A stretch of 64,000 bases of DNA, from the NCBI GenBank assembly GCA_963719465.1, contig OY970386.1, positions 1,178,001 to 1,242,000 on the forward strand. The letters are read 5' to 3'. The notes beneath the pieces are model-generated. The model ran no database searches, was not told where the DNA came from, and worked only from the letters and a program-made list of their open reading frames with translations. Below, one piece after another: positions 32,167 to 40,714 of the stretch. The stretch comes from JALHUB01 sp963719465 (lineage in GTDB: Bacteria > Chloroflexota > Dehalococcoidia > DSTF01 > JALHUB01). Each line of letters opens with the position of its first letter. The first letter of the stretch is position 1. Both the position numbers and the translations under genes were made by a program.

Positions 32167-32457
32167 GTGGCGCAGAGACTCAGAATCAGGTGCATAAACA
32201 AGACGGACCGGTACAACCCACACGAGCGGATTAGTCATGTTGGTGGGATCAATCCCAACGGCACGAGGTGGAAGCTCACTCAAGCCGAAGCCATCGCCGG
32301 CATCAAAGACGGTCGCTGGTCCTTCTACGTTGAGCAGCCGCCAGGGCAGATCGTCGACGTAATCATTGCGCGGTCGGCTGCGGGGTACGAGTACCTAAAG
32401 ACCAAGCCCGACGGGGAGCAGCCGGATAACCTCCTTTCGCTTCCTGAGTGTCCGTAG
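32167..32457 (+). CDS. DUF3892-like small protein
   Basis: A 96-residue protein from GTG 32167 following CAGGAGG. RIRCINKTDRYNPHERISH, VGGINPNGTRWKLTQAEAI and WSFYVEQPP followed by VDVIIARS match the DUF3892 pattern (a short beta-rich protein in which residues of unknown role are conserved). An in-frame ATG at 32080 would add 29 residues but lacks a ribosome-binding site. Function unknown; such genes often sit in accessory regions. Confidence 0.7.
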   Translation: MAQRLRIRCINKTDRYNPHERISHVGGINPNGTRWKLTQAEAIAGIKDGRWSFYVEQPPGQIVDVIIARSAAGYEYLKTKPDGEQPDNLLSLPECP

Positions 32458-32615
32458 TTTCAAGGTCTTTGCAGCGCCGGGGCTAGAATGCTTCGGCGCT
32501 GCCGTCTCCCGCGCCCCAATGCTGCATCGTGATCTGCACGCGCGTCCCAGTACCGCGTTCAGGGGCCACTGGAAGAGGATTGCCCTCTAGTGTATGCTGG
32601 AGGGCGTAACTTTTC

Positions 32616-32630
32616 CCCGCCTGAGGCGGG
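32616..32630. repeat. Palindrome CCCGCCTGAGGCGGG upstream of proA
   Basis: A perfect short palindrome (6-bp arms, GCG-type centre). Related units occur at 30386-30398 (CCGCCTGAGGCGG), in copy A near 11506, and, imperfectly, at 52290-52307. Confidence 0.55.
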
Positions 32631-32657
32631 CAAGCCTTCCAGCGAGGAGACACTGCG

Positions 32658-33944
32658 ATGACTGTCACTACATCTGAAGTTAGAGCAAAGGGCGAGGCGG
32701 CCAGAGCCACGGCGCGTCGCATGGCGGCGCTCTCCACCGACGCTAAGAACGCGGCGCTGCACGCTATCGCCGACGCGCTGCTGGCGCACGAGCGCGAGAT
32801 CATCGCGGCGAACGAGGCCGACTACGCGGAGGGCAAGCAGGCCGGCCTGAGCGACGAGATGCTGGAGCGCATGATGCTCGACCACGCCCGCGTCGAGGGC
32901 ATCGCCGCCGATACGCGGAACGTGGCGAAGCTGCCGGACCCCGTCGGCGAGCGCTTCGACCTGACCATCCGGCCGAACGGGCTGGTCATCGGCAAGATGC
33001 GCGTGCCCATCGGCGTCATCGGCGCCATCTTCGAGAGCCGGCCGAACGTGGCGGTGGACATCGCGTCGCTCTGCCTGAAGTCGGGCAACGCCTGCGTGCT
33101 GCGCGGCGGCGAAGAGTGCGCGCGGTCGAACACGCTGCTCGGGCGCATCACAGCGGAGGCGGCGACGAAGGCGGGCGTGCCGGCAGGCGCCATCCAGCTC
33201 GTCGAATCGCTCGACCGGGCGCTGGTGCGCGAGATGCTGAAGATGAACGGCGTCATCGACCTGCTGATCCCCCGCGGCGGGCCCGGCCTGGTGTCGATGG
33301 TGCGGGAGAACGCGACGATGCCCGTGGTGTCGGCGGCGGCCGGCGTCTGCCACACGTACGTCGACAAGGCGGCGGACCTGGCGATGGCGGTGAACATCGT
33401 CAACAACGCCAAGACGCGCCGCCCAACGATCTGCAACGCGCTGGAGTGCCTGCTGGTGCACCGCGACGTGGCGGAGGCTTTCCTGCCGCAGATAGCGTCG
33501 AAGTGGTCGGAGAAGGGCGTGGAGATGCGCTGCGACCCGACGGCGCTGAGCATCCTGCAGAAGGCGGACGGCTCGCACGGCTGGAAGACGGTGCCCGCGT
33601 CGCCGGACGACTTCGGCAAGGAGTTCCTGACGTTCATCGCGGCCGTCAAGGTCGTCGATTCGCCGGAGGAGGCGATGGCGCACATCGCGCGCTACGGGTC
33701 GGGCCACTCGGAGGCGATTGTGACGGAGGACTGGCCGACCGCGGACCGCTTCCTGTCGGAGGTCGACGCGGCGGCGGTGTACCACAACGCGAGCACGCAG
33801 TTCACGGACGGCGCGCAGTTCGGGCTCGGCGCGGAGATCGGCATATCGACGCAGAAGATGCACGCGCGCGGGCCGATGGCGCTCAAAGAGCTGACGACGT
33901 ATAAGTGGGTGATCCTGGGCAACGGCCAGATTCGCCCATCGTAG
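32658..33944 (+). CDS. proA: Gamma-glutamyl phosphate reductase
   Basis: A 428-residue NADPH-dependent enzyme making glutamate-5-semialdehyde in proline synthesis. It has the aldehyde-dehydrogenase-like fold: IRPNGLVIGKMRVPIGVIG, FESRPNVAVDIASLCLKSGN (in part), the nucleotide-binding VLRGGEE, and the catalytic Cys in TRRPTICNALECLLVH. The C-terminal part has GLGAEIGISTQKMHARGP. GAGGAG precedes ATG 32658. Normally next to proB; here separated from it by accessory DNA. Confidence 0.95.
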   Translation: MTVTTSEVRAKGEAARATARRMAALSTDAKNAALHAIADALLAHEREIIAANEADYAEGKQAGLSDEMLERMMLDHARVEGIAADTRNVAKLPDPVGERFDLTIRPNGLVIGKMRVPIGVIGAIFESRPNVAVDIASLCLKSGNACVLRGGEECARSNTLLGRITAEAATKAGVPAGAIQLVESLDRALVREMLKMNGVIDLLIPRGGPGLVSMVRENATMPVVSAAAGVCHTYVDKAADLAMAVNIVNNAKTRRPTICNALECLLVHRDVAEAFLPQIASKWSEKGVEMRCDPTALSILQKADGSHGWKTVPASPDDFGKEFLTFIAAVKVVDSPEEAMAHIARYGSGHSEAIVTEDWPTADRFLSEVDAAAVYHNASTQFTDGAQFGLGAEIGISTQKMHARGPMALKELTTYKWVILGNGQIRPS

Positions 33945-33995
33945 ACATTAACGTTACGAACGGCCAGACACGCCCCTCATAGCAAGGAGGACAGG

Positions 33996-34355
33996 ATGCC
34001 GGACTACTACTTCGAGCGGGAGTGCCGGACGTCGCACTCGGAATCGTTCTTGATCGAAGCCGACGGCGCCGACCTGGGGCGCGTCGACCTGCATTACACG
34101 CTGGGTGTGACTTACGGCACGCTGTGCGTCCCGCCGGGCACGTCGGAGGACGACATCCAGGAGATAATCGCGGAGATCGACGAGCGGCTGGTGATGACCA
34201 ACGACCCCTACCGCGAGGACTTCATCGTGACGGTGTGGGCCGGCGAGGAGCTGGGCGTGTACTCCGAGGAGGAAGAGGCGGAAGAGGAGGAGGAGGAAGA
34301 GGAGGAAGAAGAAGAGGAGGAGGAGGAAGCGGAAGGCAACGGCCACCGGGATTAG
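33996..34355 (+). CDS. Hypothetical protein with poly-Glu tail
   Basis: A 119-residue protein following AAGGAGG. Residues 1-90 are a compact domain (YYFERECRTSHSESFLIEA, then LGVTYGTLCVPPGTSEDDI) I do not recognise. Residues 90-113 are almost pure glutamate, coded by a GAG/GAA run at 34266-34330 that could vary in length by slippage. It follows proA by 51 bases and may be cotranscribed. Confidence 0.65.
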   Translation: MPDYYFERECRTSHSESFLIEADGADLGRVDLHYTLGVTYGTLCVPPGTSEDDIQEIIAEIDERLVMTNDPYREDFIVTVWAGEELGVYSEEEEAEEEEEEEEEEEEEEEEAEGNGHRD

Positions 34356-34419
34356 GAGGAGGTTGGCCTCGGCAGAGGTGGGCCTCCGCGCCTCCGGCTG
34401 CCGTTGCGGCGAAGGGCCG

Positions 34420-34560
34420 TCTTGCCTCCCCGCCCGCTGCCGCTGCGGGGAGAGGGTGTCTTTCTTCCCACCCGCCCATCCTAGAGGGGTTATCAAGAAT
34501 GTGGGCACAGCCCCCATTCCCCCAGTCAAAGGGGCTTGGCCCCTCTGCACTCCCTGTTGG
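34420..34560 (-). repeat. Dispersed G/C-rich repeat, copy D
   Basis: The 34501-34556 stretch, with GGGCACAGCCCCCA, CCCCCAGTCAAAGGGG and CCCCTCTGCACTCCC, closely matches 29605-29662 in copy B in the same orientation. CTTTCTTCCCACCCGCCCA at 34448-34466 matches the neighbouring part of B. No gene inside. Confidence 0.7.
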
Positions 34561-34618
34561 GAGTCGTAAGGAAGGCGATTGTAGGCTTGGGCAGGGACCG
34601 GGCGTCGGGATCTCAGAG

Positions 34619-34687
34619 CTAGCGTGGGAGGATGTGGGGCTCACGGTAGCGGCCGGCGTCCGGCTCCATGTGGATAGTCACCTCAGC
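34619..34687 (-). pseudogene. Duplicated 3' end of the cation-efflux gene
   Basis: On the minus strand this reads AEVTIHMEPDAGRYREPH, then ILPR and stop. The intact efflux protein at 35724 ends AEVTIHVEPDDGRYTEPRPLPR and stop, so the two share about 75 percent of residues at the C-terminus. The scrap overlaps the stop of the aldo/keto reductase gene. It is a leftover of a second efflux gene, or a by-product of insertion of the reductase gene. Confidence 0.7.
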
Positions 34688-35672
34688 GACCGGTCATCTG
34701 CTCCAGCCGGTCCGGGTAGCGAGCCCCTTGCACCGTGATCTCGGAGGCGGCGCGATCGATCTCGCGGAGGTCGTCGGTCGTAAGCTCGACTGCAGCTGCT
34801 CCAAGGTTCTCCTCGAGGCGCTCTAGCTTCCTGGTGCCTGGGATTGGGACGATCCACGGCTTTTGGGCCAGGAGCCAAGCGAGCGCTATCTGAGCGGGGG
34901 TCGCCTTCTTCCGTTCCCCAATCTCACCAAGCATGTCCACCAGGGCCTGGTTCGCTTTCCGAGCCTCGGGCGTAAAGCGAGGAACGATGTTGCGGAAGTC
35001 AGAACGGTCGAACGTCGTGTTTTCGTCGATCTTTCCCGTGAGGAAGCCCTTCCCGAGAGGACTAAACGGAACGAGGCCGATTCCTAGCTCCTCGAGCGTC
35101 GGTATCACTTCCCCTTCAGGTCTTCTCCACCACAGCGAGTATTCGCTCTGAAGAGCAGTGACCGGCTGCACCGCGTGTGCCCGGCGGATCGTTTGCATTC
35201 CTGCTTCGGAAAGGCCGAAGTGCTTGACCTTACCTTCCCGAATCAGATCCTTCACCGCTCCCGCCACGTCCTCGATCGGCACGTCCGGGTCAACACGGTG
35301 TTGATAGAACAGATCGATGGCCTCGACCCTGAGCCGGTTGAGCGAGGCCTCGGCTACCTGCTTGATGTGTTCCGGCCGACTATCCAGACCTATCTGCTGC
35401 CCCTCCGGGCCGAATTTGAAGCCGAACTTGGTGGCGATCACCACCTGACCACGAAAGGGAGCGAGGGCTTCGCCCACTAGTTCTTCGTTTGTGAACGGGC
35501 CGTACGCTTCAGCGGTATCGAAGAAGGTGACGCCGCGTTCGACGGCTGAGCGTATAAGAGAGATCATCTCCTTCTTGTCTGCCGCCGGACCATAGCCAAA
35601 GCTCATTCCCATGCAGCCCAGGCCGAGGGCCGAGACTTCCAGGTTGCTGTTGCCAAGTTTCCGCTTCTGCAT
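34683..35672 (-). CDS. Aldo/keto reductase
   Basis: A 329-residue NADPH-dependent reductase with a TIM-barrel fold. Start MQKRKLGNSNLEVSALGLGCMGMS, quoted in part, with FFDTAEAYGPFTNEELVGEAL giving the catalytic Asp and Tyr, KFGFKFG with the catalytic Lys, and YQHRVDPDVPIED with the His. The C-terminal cofactor segment has IPIPGTRKLERLEENLGA. It belongs to the AKR11/13-type group; the substrate is unknown. It looks inserted next to the efflux gene. AAAGGAG precedes ATG 35672. Confidence 0.93.
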   Translation of the reverse strand: MQKRKLGNSNLEVSALGLGCMGMSFGYGPAADKKEMISLIRSAVERGVTFFDTAEAYGPFTNEELVGEALAPFRGQVVIATKFGFKFGPEGQQIGLDSRPEHIKQVAEASLNRLRVEAIDLFYQHRVDPDVPIEDVAGAVKDLIREGKVKHFGLSEAGMQTIRRAHAVQPVTALQSEYSLWWRRPEGEVIPTLEELGIGLVPFSPLGKGFLTGKIDENTTFDRSDFRNIVPRFTPEARKANQALVDMLGEIGERKKATPAQIALAWLLAQKPWIVPIPGTRKLERLEENLGAAAVELTTDDLREIDRAASEITVQGARYPDRLEQMTGR

Positions 35673-35723
35673 TGTGGTCTCCTTTCAAGTACCTCACGGA
35701 CGTTGCCCTGGCCCGCCGGCGGG

Positions 35724-36653
35724 CTAGCGGGGAAGCGGGCGAGGCTCAGTGTAGCGGCCGTCGTCCGGCTCGACGTGGATAGTCACCTCAGCGCCGGGCA
35801 GCCGCTCCACAATCTCCCGCTCGATCGAGTCGCAGATCTCGTGCATCTCCTTCACGCTCTTGCTCGCCTCAACGATGAGGTGCAGCTCCACGTAGCGCTG
35901 CCGTCCTGAGCGCCGCGAGCGCAGCTTGTGAAAGCCTCGCACGTCGCCGGGATAGCGCTGGATGGTCTGCAACACCACGTCCTCTTCTTCCGTCGGCAGG
36001 CGCACGTCCATTATCTGCCGCGAGGCGCCCAAAGCGATGCGCGTGGCGGAGAAGATGAGGAAGCCGCTGAGCAGGAGGGCGACGATCGCGTCGAAGTCAC
36101 GCCGGCCGGTGATGGCGACGAGGAGGAGCGCGATGATGACCGCCAGCGCCTGCGTCAGGTTCGTCCAGAGGTGCCGGGTGCCGGCGGCCAGCGCTAGGGA
36201 GCCGGTGGCTAGCGCCGCCCGCGCCAGGTAGAGGGCAACGGCGAGTTGCACGGCGGCGGTTATCGCGGTGACGATGAGGCCAAGGCCGATACCGATCTTC
36301 GGCTCGCCGACAACCAGCCGGTGCAGCGCCTGGTAGAAGATGAAGAAGCCGGCGACGCCGACAAGCAGCGCCTCGATGGCGGCGGCAACGCCTTCCGCTT
36401 TGCCGTGGCCGTAGGGATGCTCGAGGTCGGCGGGCTTGGCGGAAAGGCGCACGCTCCAGAAGTCGAACGAGGACGCGCCGATGTCCTCGCCGCTGTCGAC
36501 GGCGTTGGAGAGGACGGCGATGCTGCCGGTGATGATGCCGGCAACGAGGTTGAGGACGAGGACGACGGTGTTGGAGATAATCGGAACGACGGCGGCGCGA
36601 GAGGCGGGGTCGTTCAGGAAAGCCGGTCGCCGGTGGACGAACGGCAGGCTCAC
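35724..36653 (-). CDS. Cation diffusion facilitator family transporter
   Basis: A 309-residue membrane transporter from GTG 36653. It has six hydrophobic segments. The metal-site residues of the family appear as NAVDSGEDIG and a following SFDFWSVRLSAKPAD...HPYGHGKAE (HPYGH about residue 78), and near TM5 AGTRHLWTNLTQA, where the usual HxxxD is altered to HLWTN. The cytosolic C-terminal domain (about 220-309) has LRSRRSGRQRYVELHLIV. CDF proteins export Zn, Fe, Mn or related ions in exchange for protons. Two bases separate it from the upstream gene. Confidence 0.88.
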   Translation of the reverse strand: MSLPFVHRRPAFLNDPASRAAVVPIISNTVVLVLNLVAGIITGSIAVLSNAVDSGEDIGASSFDFWSVRLSAKPADLEHPYGHGKAEGVAAAIEALLVGVAGFFIFYQALHRLVVGEPKIGIGLGLIVTAITAAVQLAVALYLARAALATGSLALAAGTRHLWTNLTQALAVIIALLLVAITGRRDFDAIVALLLSGFLIFSATRIALGASRQIMDVRLPTEEEDVVLQTIQRYPGDVRGFHKLRSRRSGRQRYVELHLIVEASKSVKEMHEICDSIEREIVERLPGAEVTIHVEPDDGRYTEPRPLPR

Positions 36654-36655
36654 CG

Positions 36656-37732
36656 CTAGAGGTCTCCTTCCTCGAGCTCGGCGATAGGCGGCGCCGACGG
36701 CGCGGGCGCGACTTCGACGGCGCGGGCGCTGATGCGTCGCGTGGTGAACGCAAGGACGGCCAGTCCGACGAAGACGCCGAACCAGAGCGTGGTGAAGCGG
36801 ATTATCAGCGCGGCCAGGCTGGCCACGCTCTTGCTCATCCCATTAATCATGACCTGCAGGAGGCCGGTGATGCCGGTTTCGGCCACGCCGAGGCCGCCCG
36901 GCGCGATGATGATGACGGCACCCGCCAGCGTGGAAATCGGCAGGATGAAGGCGGCCTTCAGCAGCAGCATGCCGGAGCCGTGGTAGCCCAGGCCGGTCAG
37001 CACAAGATAAAACGCGACGACCTCGCCGCCCCAGGAAATGAAGCTGAGGAACGTCGTCAGGAGCAGGCTCCAGGGCCCGAAGAGGACGTAGGTCGTTTCG
37101 TAGAAGTCCTCGACCTTTGTGGCGAAGCGCGAGACGACCGGCGCACGCTCGGCGGCATGCAGGATGGCGCGCATCGTCGGCCGGTGGCGCGTCACGACCA
37201 TCGAGACGACGCAGGCGAGGACGACGACCGCGAACACCTCCCACGCTTCGCCGAAGACGATGAAGCCGGCGACGGCGAGCAGCAGCAGCGCGACGCTGTC
37301 GGTGAAGCGCTCGGCGAGGAGAATGGGCGCGGTGCGCAGGAAGGGGATGCCGCGCATCTCCTGCAGCAGGTAGCTCTTCAGCCATTCGCCGAACTTGCCG
37401 GGCGTGATGACCATCGCCAGGCCGGAGAAGAAGGCGAGGAAGCTATCGCGCCAGGGGACGTCGTGGATGCCGATCTGGTGCAGGTAGAAGTGCCACTTCA
37501 GAAAGCGAATGACGTAGTTGCACATGGAGAGGGCGAGGAGAAGCGGCAGGAGCTCCCAGCGGAAGTCGCCCAGGCGGCTGATGATGTCGGAGAAGTCGCC
37601 ATAGACCATGAGGCCGACGACCACGATCATGCCGAGCAGGAGGGACAGAATGAACTTGCCGCGGAGGTTCTTCAGGGTCAAGGCCGCATCCTCTCCGGAG
37701 GGGGCTAGTAGCTCTGGAAGAGCTTCCCCCAT
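36656..37732 (-). CDS. Lysylphosphatidylglycerol synthase-type transmembrane protein
   Basis: A 358-residue protein with about eight membrane helices and the features of the LPG synthase TM (flippase-like) family: RFLKWHFYLHQIG, SFLAFFSGLAMVITPGKFGEWLKSYLL in part, then ILLAERFTDSVALLLL and GGLGVAETGITGLL. The family is related to the flippase domain of MprF and to AglD-like proteins; a soluble catalytic domain is absent. It overlaps the DUF362 gene upstream by 28 bases and is followed closely by the efflux gene, so the three form an operon. Confidence 0.87.
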   Translation of the reverse strand: MGEALPELLAPSGEDAALTLKNLRGKFILSLLLGMIVVVGLMVYGDFSDIISRLGDFRWELLPLLLALSMCNYVIRFLKWHFYLHQIGIHDVPWRDSFLAFFSGLAMVITPGKFGEWLKSYLLQEMRGIPFLRTAPILLAERFTDSVALLLLAVAGFIVFGEAWEVFAVVVLACVVSMVVTRHRPTMRAILHAAERAPVVSRFATKVEDFYETTYVLFGPWSLLLTTFLSFISWGGEVVAFYLVLTGLGYHGSGMLLLKAAFILPISTLAGAVIIIAPGGLGVAETGITGLLQVMINGMSKSVASLAALIIRFTTLWFGVFVGLAVLAFTTRRISARAVEVAPAPSAPPIAELEEGDL

Positions 37733-38793
37733 TCTGTCTGGAGGGCCTGCTTCACTCTCTTTCGACCGACGAGAGGGTACCAGAGGTAATTGTAGTACAG
37801 GTTAGAGGCGAAGTACGACCAGGGGACGATGGGAGTCCGAAGGAGGAGCTTCTCGAAGGGCTTGAGCGGGCCCCAGTAGATGAGCTTCTGGCCGCGGCCC
37901 GCGAGGTTGTTTTCGTCGCTGCGGAAGCCGAAGTCGATGCCGCCGATGTCCATGCCGACGACGTCGATCTTGCTGACGTCGCCGCAGCCGAGGCCGCGCT
38001 CATGGGCGAGACGGATGAACTTGAGCGAGAATGGGTCGAAGCCCATCAGCTTGGCGGCGACGGCGTCGATGGCGACCTGATCGGCGCTCGCGAGGAGCAG
38101 GTTCTTGACGTGGGGCCGCATGGTGCGTGGCCCCGGGCCGTCACCGGCAATCGTCCCGTCCATGACGGCGAAGATGCCGGGGTGGATCTCCTTCTGAATC
38201 ATGAGGAGATCGACCAGCGTCTCGTGAATGACTGAGTGTGTCCAGTGGCGCTGGTACCCGAGCAGTCCGCCGAAGGCGTTCTTCATGGCGCCGGTCATGG
38301 TGGTAAAGATGTGGGTCTTGAGCGTGGGCAGGTGAATGATGTTCTTGCCGATCAGCGTCTGCGGGATTTTGAGCCCATTGGGGTAGACTTTGTCGAGGAC
38401 GAGAAGCTCGCCCTTGGGCTGGTAGTCGACCCAGGGGACATCCTTGTCGGTGAGGTGGACGCTCTTGAGGCCGTAGCGGTCGAGGACGATCTTGTGCTTG
38501 TTCTTGACTTCGGCTTCATGGGAGTCGACGACGACGGTGCCGTTCTGAGCCGGCATGATCTTGTCGTAGCCGTCGCGGAGGAGAGTGCGGACAACGCCTT
38601 CGAGCTGCCAGGGCGTCGTCGAACAGGCCGGGTAGTAGCGCTGCCAGGAGACGTTTATCTTGAGAATGGTCTGGACATCCCGTGGCAGCGCCTCGGTCGA
38701 ACCGGCGAGGTGCATGGCGTGAGCGATATCATCGAGAACGGTCGGCGCGCTAGTGTAGACGACGGCGACCCGAGAGCGTGATTGGGCTGTCAT
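37705..38793 (-). CDS. DUF362 domain-containing protein
   Basis: A 362-residue protein from ATG 38793, five bases after GGAAGGA. It has the DUF362 pattern: LKINVSWQRYYPACSTTPWQLE (in part), NIIHLPTLKTHIFTTMTGAMKN (in part), GYQRHWTHS, then FAVMDGTIAGDGPGP. The family is often fused to ferredoxin domains and may be linked to redox work; here no Fe-S motif is present. The longer frame from 38832 starts too close to the -10 box at 38849-38844, which supports the shorter start. Confidence 0.82.
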   Translation of the reverse strand: MTAQSRSRVAVVYTSAPTVLDDIAHAMHLAGSTEALPRDVQTILKINVSWQRYYPACSTTPWQLEGVVRTLLRDGYDKIMPAQNGTVVVDSHEAEVKNKHKIVLDRYGLKSVHLTDKDVPWVDYQPKGELLVLDKVYPNGLKIPQTLIGKNIIHLPTLKTHIFTTMTGAMKNAFGGLLGYQRHWTHSVIHETLVDLLMIQKEIHPGIFAVMDGTIAGDGPGPRTMRPHVKNLLLASADQVAIDAVAAKLMGFDPFSLKFIRLAHERGLGCGDVSKIDVVGMDIGGIDFGFRSDENNLAGRGQKLIYWGPLKPFEKLLLRTPIVPWSYFASNLYYNYLWYPLVGRKRVKQALQTEWGKLFQSY

Positions 38794-38843
38794 ATCTGTC
38801 CTTCCGACATCTTCGACGATTTCTGAGGTCATTCGGTACGGCT

Positions 38844-38849
38844 ATTATA
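38844..38849 (-). promoter_or_regulatory. -10 element upstream of the DUF362 operon
   Basis: Minus-strand TATAAT, 50 bases before ATG 38793. No strong -35 is seen. Confidence 0.45.
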
Positions 38850-39060
38850 AGGCGGTCGCGGATCGGGCGTCCATTCGGGGGAAGCCGCAGGCGACGCGTC
38901 TTCACGCCTTTCGCACGGTCGGCCAGCCGACGTGCACGCGGCCTGCACAGTCGTCTTCTATTCTGACGTTGTCCTTTTGCCAGCGCGCTGTCTGTACGCA
39001 GATCCGCGCCGGGCCGACTTTAGCCGATCGGAAGGCTGTTCGAAGTCAAGGAGAGCTGAG

Positions 39061-39516
39061 ATGCGACGGATCATCATCGGAGCGGCAGCGGGCTTCGTCA
39101 TTATCCTGGCGTCGGTCGGCACGGCCGGGGCGGCGATCATGCAGACGCGATTGCACTCGACGGGCGCCTCGAAGGTGAGCGGGACCGTGGTGTGGTTGAG
39201 GGCGTCGGAGCAGGTCCCCATCTTCCTCTCCGTCAAAGGCGCGGCGCCCGGGTCGGAGATCGCGATGAAGGTGTGCGGGCCGACCAGGAACGGAGACACA
39301 GGGACGACGTTCGATCAGTGCTGGCTGACGTTCGAGGACCCGGTGGCACACGATTACACCGTTAACGTCGGCAAAAAAGGGACGGCGCAGGCAGCTCTCT
39401 ATGCGAAGCTCGGCGTTGGGCCGGTGTCCCTCGTCAAGCCGCAGCGTTTCGAGCTGTACGCGGCGTCGGACCTGACGAATCCCATCGCCGTCGGGCAGCT
39501 CAATTCGCGAAGGTAG
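39061..39516 (+). CDS. Secreted protein of unknown function, 151 residues
   Basis: From ATG 39061, five bases after AAGGAGAG. The N-terminus MRRIIIGAAAGFVIILASVG is a signal peptide with likely cleavage after TAGAA near residue 25. The mature part is beta-rich with two Cys (CGPT, CWLTF) that may form a disulfide, and lacks known motifs. No family recognised. The longer open frame from 38932 has no start support. Confidence 0.65.
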   Translation: MRRIIIGAAAGFVIILASVGTAGAAIMQTRLHSTGASKVSGTVVWLRASEQVPIFLSVKGAAPGSEIAMKVCGPTRNGDTGTTFDQCWLTFEDPVAHDYTVNVGKKGTAQAALYAKLGVGPVSLVKPQRFELYAASDLTNPIAVGQLNSRR

Positions 39517-39608
39517 GGCTTGCGGCGGGGAACGGCCAAGGCTGATCGCTCTCAACTCCGGTCGCGCTGGGATCGGCTGATGGGTTTCTGCGCGGTCCAA
39601 CTATTTCC

Positions 39609-39637
39609 TTGACAGCGTTGCAGGGCTTCTGTAAAGT
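39609..39637 (+). promoter_or_regulatory. Promoter of the DsbA-like gene
   Basis: TTGACA (39609-39614), 17-base spacer, TAAAGT (39632-39637). Confidence 0.6.
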
Positions 39638-39704
39638 TAATGAAGCTTAGTTCGACAGGGACCGGCGATCGGAAGCCGGTTTCTGCGCTAATGGAGGCAG
39701 CAAC

Positions 39705-40637
39705 GTGACGCAAGAATCGGAACCGCAGGAGTCTCCGCAGCCAGTGCAAGAGGTGGAGGAGCCGAAGCCGAAGCCCAAGAAGGAACCGGCGCGAATACAG
39801 AGCAGCGGCGGCGGCTTTTCCCCGACCATCATGCAGTTCGTCGTAGGAATAGCGGCGGCTGTGGTGGTCGTGGCCATAGCGGCGGGAATCAATCATGCCT
39901 GGCCGATTTTCGGCTCGTCGGGAGGCGGGAATACGCAGGTCTCGGTCAATGCGCTGCCGACGGCCGCCGCTGACCCAACGCCGGAATATCTCACAATGCA
40001 GGCATTTGAAGACGCCAAGCCGCTATCCATCGATACGGGCAATGCGCCCTCGAAGGGGCCGAGCAGTGCCAAGGTGACGATCGTCGAGTTCTCCGACTTC
40101 GAGTGCCCGTACTGCGACAGGTTCGTTACGCAGACGCTGCCTTCGCTCCTGAAAGACTATGGCGACAAGGTACAGTTCGTGTTCCGGGACTATCCGCTGC
40201 CGGCGAGCATGCATCCTTATGCCGAGAAGGCCGCCGAGGCCGGCCAGTGCGCCAACGACCAGGGCGTCTTCTGGCAGTTCCACGACCTCATGTTCCAGAA
40301 CCAGACCACGCTGTCGGGAATGGTGCAGGCAGACGCGACAAACGGTGTGAACCAGGTGGTGGCACAGATGAAGACTTACGCGGCCGGCCTGAACATCGAC
40401 GCCAACGCCTTTAACAGCTGTCTCGACTCAGCCGCCGACAAGTCGAAAGTCGACACCGACCAGAAGGCTATGGAGACCGCTCTGTCCGCGGGGGGCGTAT
40501 CCAGCTATGGAACGCCGTCGTTCTTCATCAACGGCAAGTTCGTGAGCGGCGCCTACCCTTACGACACCAGCACGAGCGGCTACGTTGACGGTATGTTCAC
40601 GTTCAAGGACGCGATCGACTACCTGCTGTCGCAGTAG
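39705..40637 (+). CDS. Membrane-anchored DsbA-family thioredoxin-like protein
   Basis: A 310-residue protein from GTG 39705, ten bases after ATGGAGG. A charged Pro/Glu-rich cytoplasmic stretch (1-38), one membrane helix (about 42-62), a linker, and an external DsbA-like thioredoxin domain from about residue 115 (VTIVEFSDFECPYCDRF) with active-site Cys134 and Cys137. FRDYPLPASMHPYAEKAAEAG (in part) and YGTPSFFINGKFVSG with the cis-Pro loop complete the fold. It forms or reshuffles disulfides in exported proteins. Confidence 0.92.
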   Translation: MTQESEPQESPQPVQEVEEPKPKPKKEPARIQSSGGGFSPTIMQFVVGIAAAVVVVAIAAGINHAWPIFGSSGGGNTQVSVNALPTAAADPTPEYLTMQAFEDAKPLSIDTGNAPSKGPSSAKVTIVEFSDFECPYCDRFVTQTLPSLLKDYGDKVQFVFRDYPLPASMHPYAEKAAEAGQCANDQGVFWQFHDLMFQNQTTLSGMVQADATNGVNQVVAQMKTYAAGLNIDANAFNSCLDSAADKSKVDTDQKAMETALSAGGVSSYGTPSFFINGKFVSGAYPYDTSTSGYVDGMFTFKDAIDYLLSQ

Positions 40638-40660
40638 CGAAGCGAACAAGACAACGACGT

Positions 40661-40706
40661 ATCGGGCGGCCGAGGCAGGGCGAGATGCCCAGTCTTGCCG
40701 CCCGAT
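40661..40706. terminator. Probable terminator between convergent genes
   Basis: ATCGGGCGGC pairs perfectly with GCCGCCCGAT, with an inner smaller stem (CAGGGC/GCCC region); TTTCCTTAT follows on the plus strand. It separates the DsbA-like and RdgB genes. Confidence 0.65.
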
Positions 40707-40714
40707 TTCCTTAT

